Source: Truepera sp. bin119 | Lineage (GTDB): Bacteria > Deinococcota > Deinococci > Deinococcales > Trueperaceae | Assembly (NCBI GenBank): GCA_002239005.1 | Contig: MPNL01000019.1 | Location: 1-55,162, forward strand | Direction: 5' to 3' | DNA: 55,162 nucleotides | Part shown: positions 53,314-55,162 of the stretch, one piece after another | Position numbering within the stretch: the first letter of the stretch is position 1 | Layout: every line of letters starts with the position of its first letter | The notes under the pieces: model-generated | Told to the model about the DNA's origin: nothing | What the model saw: the letters and a program-made list of their open reading frames with translations, nothing else | Database searches by the model: none | Program-made: the position numbers and the translations under genes

Positions 53314-53835
53314 TTATGCTCCCATGGCCTCGTAAACGAAACAGTCCAACAAAGCAGCCCGCATTGAGGAAATCTCTTGTTCGAGCGCATCCTGTGGAGC
53401 CGGTTCGCGAAACCAGGCTTGATCGTATATTCGTTCCAGGAGACTGCGGTAATTGTCCGGTTTCTCTAGTGCGGTTGGATGCTGAAAGTCAAAACACTTT
53501 GCCAGCCCCTCTCTCGATCCACCATTCAAAGATACGAAGCGGTCTGGTCTGGCAAGTGTTAGCAATCTGGTCGCAGTGGCTGGACCGACATCATCGAGAT
53601 CGAGGAGGGTCTTGTAGGCTTCAATCGCCACGTCGGGAAAATCAGCATCGTTGGCGGCGACTGTGCGTAGAACGGTCTTCTGTATCTTCTCTCGATAACC
53701 ATGAAATACGATCTGCTTGCTGAGCCCCAGACCGATCCTGCCGAGCAATGCCCAGTGATCCTTTCTCAAACCGAGCAGGCGAGACTGATCGCCATCATCA
53801 AGCTCACGCCAGTTTCCCTGTATGACACCGCCCAA
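53314..53835 (-). CDS. helix-hairpin-helix-like protein, probably truncated or frameshifted at its N-terminus
   Basis: This 173-residue frame is open from a TTG at 53835 without a good ribosome-binding site. LLDLDDVGPATATRLLTLAR is a helix-hairpin-helix DNA-binding element, followed by RPDRFVSLNGGSREGLAKCF and a helical C-terminus. A better start, ATG at about 53890 (METTIPLPLPADQVANDVIG) behind a TATACT box, is one frame off. A single indel near 53833 may therefore have split the gene. I do not know the family by name. Its place among mobile-element remains suggests an accessory DNA-transaction or defence gene. Confidence 0.5.
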   Translation of the reverse strand: MGGVIQGNWRELDDGDQSRLLGLRKDHWALLGRIGLGLSKQIVFHGYREKIQKTVLRTVAANDADFPDVAIEAYKTLLDLDDVGPATATRLLTLARPDRFVSLNGGSREGLAKCFDFQHPTALEKPDNYRSLLERIYDQAWFREPAPQDALEQEISSMRAALLDCFVYEAMGA

Positions 53836-53935
53836 TCACGTCGTTTGCTACTTGATCTGCAGGCAAGGGAAGGGGGATGGTGGTTTCCATGACTATCCAT
53901 CCCCGCTACCAGTATAAGCCAGAAGAGCTGTTCCA

Positions 53936-54000
53936 GACGGACAAGACCCGTAGAGTCCGCCTTTGTGGCTTCGTTGGGCCCGTAGACCCGTAGAGTTCGT
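53936..54000. repeat. cluster of GACCCGTAGAG hairpin repeats
   Basis: GACCCGTAGAGTCCG occurs at 53945-53959 and GACCCGTAGAGTTCG at about 53985-53999, separated by TTGTGGCTTCGTTGGGCC. They are variants of the unit GGACCCGAAGAGTCC at 54483-54497. The arms can pair as short hairpins. Confidence 0.6.
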
Positions 54001-54069
54001 TTTTGGCTGGTTTCGCTTCGGGTCACCGTATTCGTTTACCTAGACGACTGGCTCAAACCCTATCAGAGC

Positions 54070-54232
54070 CTACTCCCAAGGCTGGGGTCCCCCGCTGGGG
54101 GTACGGACTCACAAGCGGACTCGTTGGGTCCGGGTCAGCAACCTGCCCAGAAAGCGAGCTACAGCGAACTCCAAGGACGGACAAGGACGGCTTCGAAGGA
54201 CGAGTTCTTCGGACTGGAGCTTCGGGTGACTA
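54070..54232. repeat. composite block of the dispersed hairpin repeat inside the IS982 gene
   Basis: The block contains GGCTGGGGTCCCCCGCTGGG, the hairpin unit GGAC-TCGTTGG-GTCC (54117-54131), and GGACGGACAAGGACGGCTTC followed by GAAGGACGAGTTCTTCGGA and GGAGCTTCGGGT. The last part reappears almost unchanged at 55080-55130, and its variants are at 482-517 and 32424-32457. Confidence 0.75.
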
Positions 54233-54330
54233 TTGCAGTGGTAGGAGAGATCCTCGCTCAACCCAAGGTCGGATTCGCTGGATACGAGAGCAACTGGTAC
54301 TGGATCGTCAACCAACTCTTCAGTGAACTG

Positions 54331-54352
54331 TAAGGACGGACTCTTCGGGTCC
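54331..54352. repeat. hairpin repeat unit inserted in the IS982 gene
   Basis: TAAGGACGGACTCTTCGGGT continuing CC contains the stem GGAC (54338-54341) and GTCC (54349-54352) around TCTTCGG. It introduces the stop codon that separates two transposase segments in the same frame. Confidence 0.7.
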
Positions 54353-54482
54353 CAAGACTACCCCACTACAGCCGCCATCACCGGATCTTGCGGAATGCCG
54401 AGAGGCTAGTGACTGAACTTGCTCTCTCCGTACTGGGGGACAGCCGGATCCACCTGATCGACAGCAAACCACTGCCGGTAGC

Positions 54483-54560
54483 GGACCCGAAGAGTCCGTA
54501 CCCCCAGGTCCGGCGAACCTGTCTTTGGGGGACCCCGTCCTTAGCGAATCGAAGCGAGTT
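54483..54560. repeat. inverted hairpin repeat unit ending the IS982 fragment
   Basis: GGACCCGAAGAGTCC (54483-54497) is the exact reverse complement of the unit at 54338-54352. It is followed by GTACCCCCAGG and GGGGGACCCCGTCCTTAG, an inverted form of the GGGG-rich parts at 54070-54110. The transposase sense stops exactly at its left edge. Confidence 0.7.
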
Positions 54561-54636
54561 TCAGTACTCTGGTACGGTCACTGACCCTTCATGCAACTCA
54601 GGTGAAGACGTTTCTATCGCTCACCCGTACCCGGAG

Positions 54637-54690
54637 CTCCGACGAAGCCGTCCTTGTCCGCCCTTGGGTCCGACTTTGGACAAGGGTAAA
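54637..54690. repeat. dispersed repeat unit, inverted orientation
   Basis: CGAAGCCGTCCTTGTCCGCC followed by CTTGGGTCCGACTTTGGAC is the inverted form of the GGACAAGGACGGCTTCG core at 54180-54200. The flanks 54561-54636 and 54691-54862 hold no gene I recognise, apart from the ribosome-binding site at the right end. Confidence 0.6.
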
Positions 54691-54862
54691 CCTCAAGATC
54701 GCAGCCTTCAACCTGCTCTACTCGGGGGTGCTATTCAGGTAGCAAACGGGGTAATTTGTAAGATACTAACGTATGTGGAGACACATTGGAGAGGTAATCC
54801 AGTTTCTATACCTGTCCTCTCAACCTTCTTCCCGTGCCCCTTTGCACCAAAAGGAGGAGGTC

Positions 54863-55162
54863 ATGGGACCAACAGCAACGAAGGTTGGAAGCGGTGGCAA
54901 GCGCGATGCGGCGAGCGAGTCAGCTGAGCATCGCCCGAGTGTTCTCGAGTTGGCCCGCGAGTCAGGCAACGTCGCTGAGGCCTGCCGTCAACGAGGGTTG
55001 GATCGGACCAGCTTCTACCAGTGGAAGCGACGCTCAAGGCTGGGGTCCCCCGAGGGCGGCGGGGTCCCCCCTTGGGGGGTACAAGGACGGCTTCGAAGGA
55101 CGAGTTCTTCGGACCGGAGCTTCGGGTCTGGGGGTACGGATTCGCTGGATCAGACTCAGGGC
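54863..55162 (+). CDS. IS481-like transposase, N-terminus, interrupted by repeats and cut by window edge
   Basis: The ATG at 54863 lies behind a strong AAGGAGGAGG. The protein reads MGPTATKVGSGGKRDAASES, then HRPSVLELARESGNVAEACR and QRGLDRTSFYQWKRR, the helix-turn-helix that opens IS481-type/integrase-core transposases. After KRR the family normally continues with FQTHG and then a GLKDLPP run. Here the frame stays open but reads Gly/Ser/Arg-rich sequence derived from the dispersed repeat (from 55027). The gene is therefore probably inactive. The catalytic core would lie outside the window. Confidence 0.65.
   Translation, partial: MGPTATKVGSGGKRDAASESAEHRPSVLELARESGNVAEACRQRGLDRTSFYQWKRRSRLGSPEGGGVPPWGVQGRLRRTSSSDRSFGSGGTDSLDQTQG
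55027..55162. repeat. composite dispersed repeat inside the IS481-like gene
   Basis: AAGGCTGGGGTCCCCCGAGG, then ACAAGGACGGCTTCGAAGGA, CGAGTTCTTCGGAC and GGAGCTTCGGGTCTGGGGGT repeat the block at 54070-54232 in the same order. GGATTCGCTGGATC follows at about 55139. The insertion keeps the transposase frame open up to the window edge. Confidence 0.75.

Larger units (their letters stand above)
54013..54483 (+). pseudogene. IS982-family transposase split by several short repeat insertions
   Basis: Segments in order encode VFVYLDDWLKPYQSLLPR, then TIAVVGEILAQPKVGFAGYE with SNWYWIVNQLFSEL, then PRLPHYSRHHRILRNAERLV with TELALSVLGDSR, and IHLIDSKPLPVA. This is the N-terminal half of an IS982 transposase, down to the first catalytic Asp (LIDSxPLPV). 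The pieces are separated by dispersed repeat units at 54070-54232 and 54331-54352 and end at 54483. A stop (TAA 54331) comes from the second unit. The downstream catalytic half is not seen before 54603. Confidence 0.7.

Noticed and set aside
54388-54927. A 179-codon frame running from the IS982 fragment to the next transposase
   Set aside because: Only its first 32 codons are transposase. The rest reads through the inserted repeats and intergenic DNA and is not a gene.

Overview
The window reads as a piece of a GC-rich bacterial chromosome, probably a metagenome-assembled or environmental genome. Many genes start with GTG or TTG. Secreted proteins have signal peptides ending in Ala followed by Gln. 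FtsH, a PASTA membrane protein, a TmrAB-like ABC pair and a 422-residue bacterial/archaeal-type AhcY are present. A member of the Deinococcota (Truepera-like) would fit, but this is an inference: there is no rRNA and I could run no search.

Region 1 (about 0.7-11.4 kb) is a divergent sugar-catabolic cluster. Leftward from 5.5 kb run a phytanoyl-CoA-dioxygenase-like (PhyH) oxygenase, an L-rhamnose mutarotase, the crushed remnant of a short-chain dehydrogenase, a Gfo/Idh/MocA oxidoreductase, a sulfotransferase, a TIM-barrel lactonase-type amidohydrolase and a second PhyH. Rightward from 5.8 kb run a zinc-type dehydrogenase, a decayed 0.5 kb stretch, an L-rhamnonate-dehydratase-like enolase, a third PhyH, a second amidohydrolase and a second Gfo/Idh/MocA enzyme. 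Mutarotase, dehydrogenase, lactonase and dehydratase are the steps of the non-phosphorylated L-rhamnose (6-deoxyhexose) pathway. The PhyH, sulfotransferase and Gfo/Idh genes are not part of the classical pathway and suggest a modified deoxyhexose as substrate.

Region 2 (11.4-19 kb) is a carbohydrate ABC importer (binding protein, two permeases) with a GH42-type glycosidase, a diverged duplicate of the second permease, and a convergent amidohydrolase. A perfect 13-bp-arm palindrome lies between the binding protein and first permease genes, and its outer stem contains the permease ribosome-binding site. Region 3 (19-27.4 kb) carries AhcY, a DUF3179 protein, a small membrane protein, LysA, a fourth PhyH plus a broken fifth PhyH, a CHRD-domain secreted protein and an aldehyde dehydrogenase.

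Region 4 (27.4-34.1 kb) is rearranged. A secreted VCBS/ASPIC protein and a secreted two-domain protein lie between about 570-bp direct repeats. The repeats include the 3' end of a sulfite-oxidase-like gene, which is intact on one side and only a fragment on the other. Region 5 (34.5-40.6 kb) is a 1922-residue DUF4011-helicase-nuclease protein of the Hhe antiviral type. It has internal duplications and sits just downstream of the 3' end of a tRNA-Ala(CGC) gene. Region 6 (40.6-52 kb) looks like core genome: a Sel1-repeat protein, a DUF11-like protein, a heterodimeric ABC exporter, a pseudokinase-PASTA protein, FtsH and GlgC.

Region 7 (52.3-55.2 kb), together with the first 0.6 kb, is a graveyard of mobile DNA: an integrase fragment, a broken excisionase, a helix-hairpin-helix protein, and IS1595, IS5, IS982 and IS481-like transposase pieces. 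The IS5, IS982 and IS481-like genes are interrupted by one family of short GC-rich hairpin repeats.
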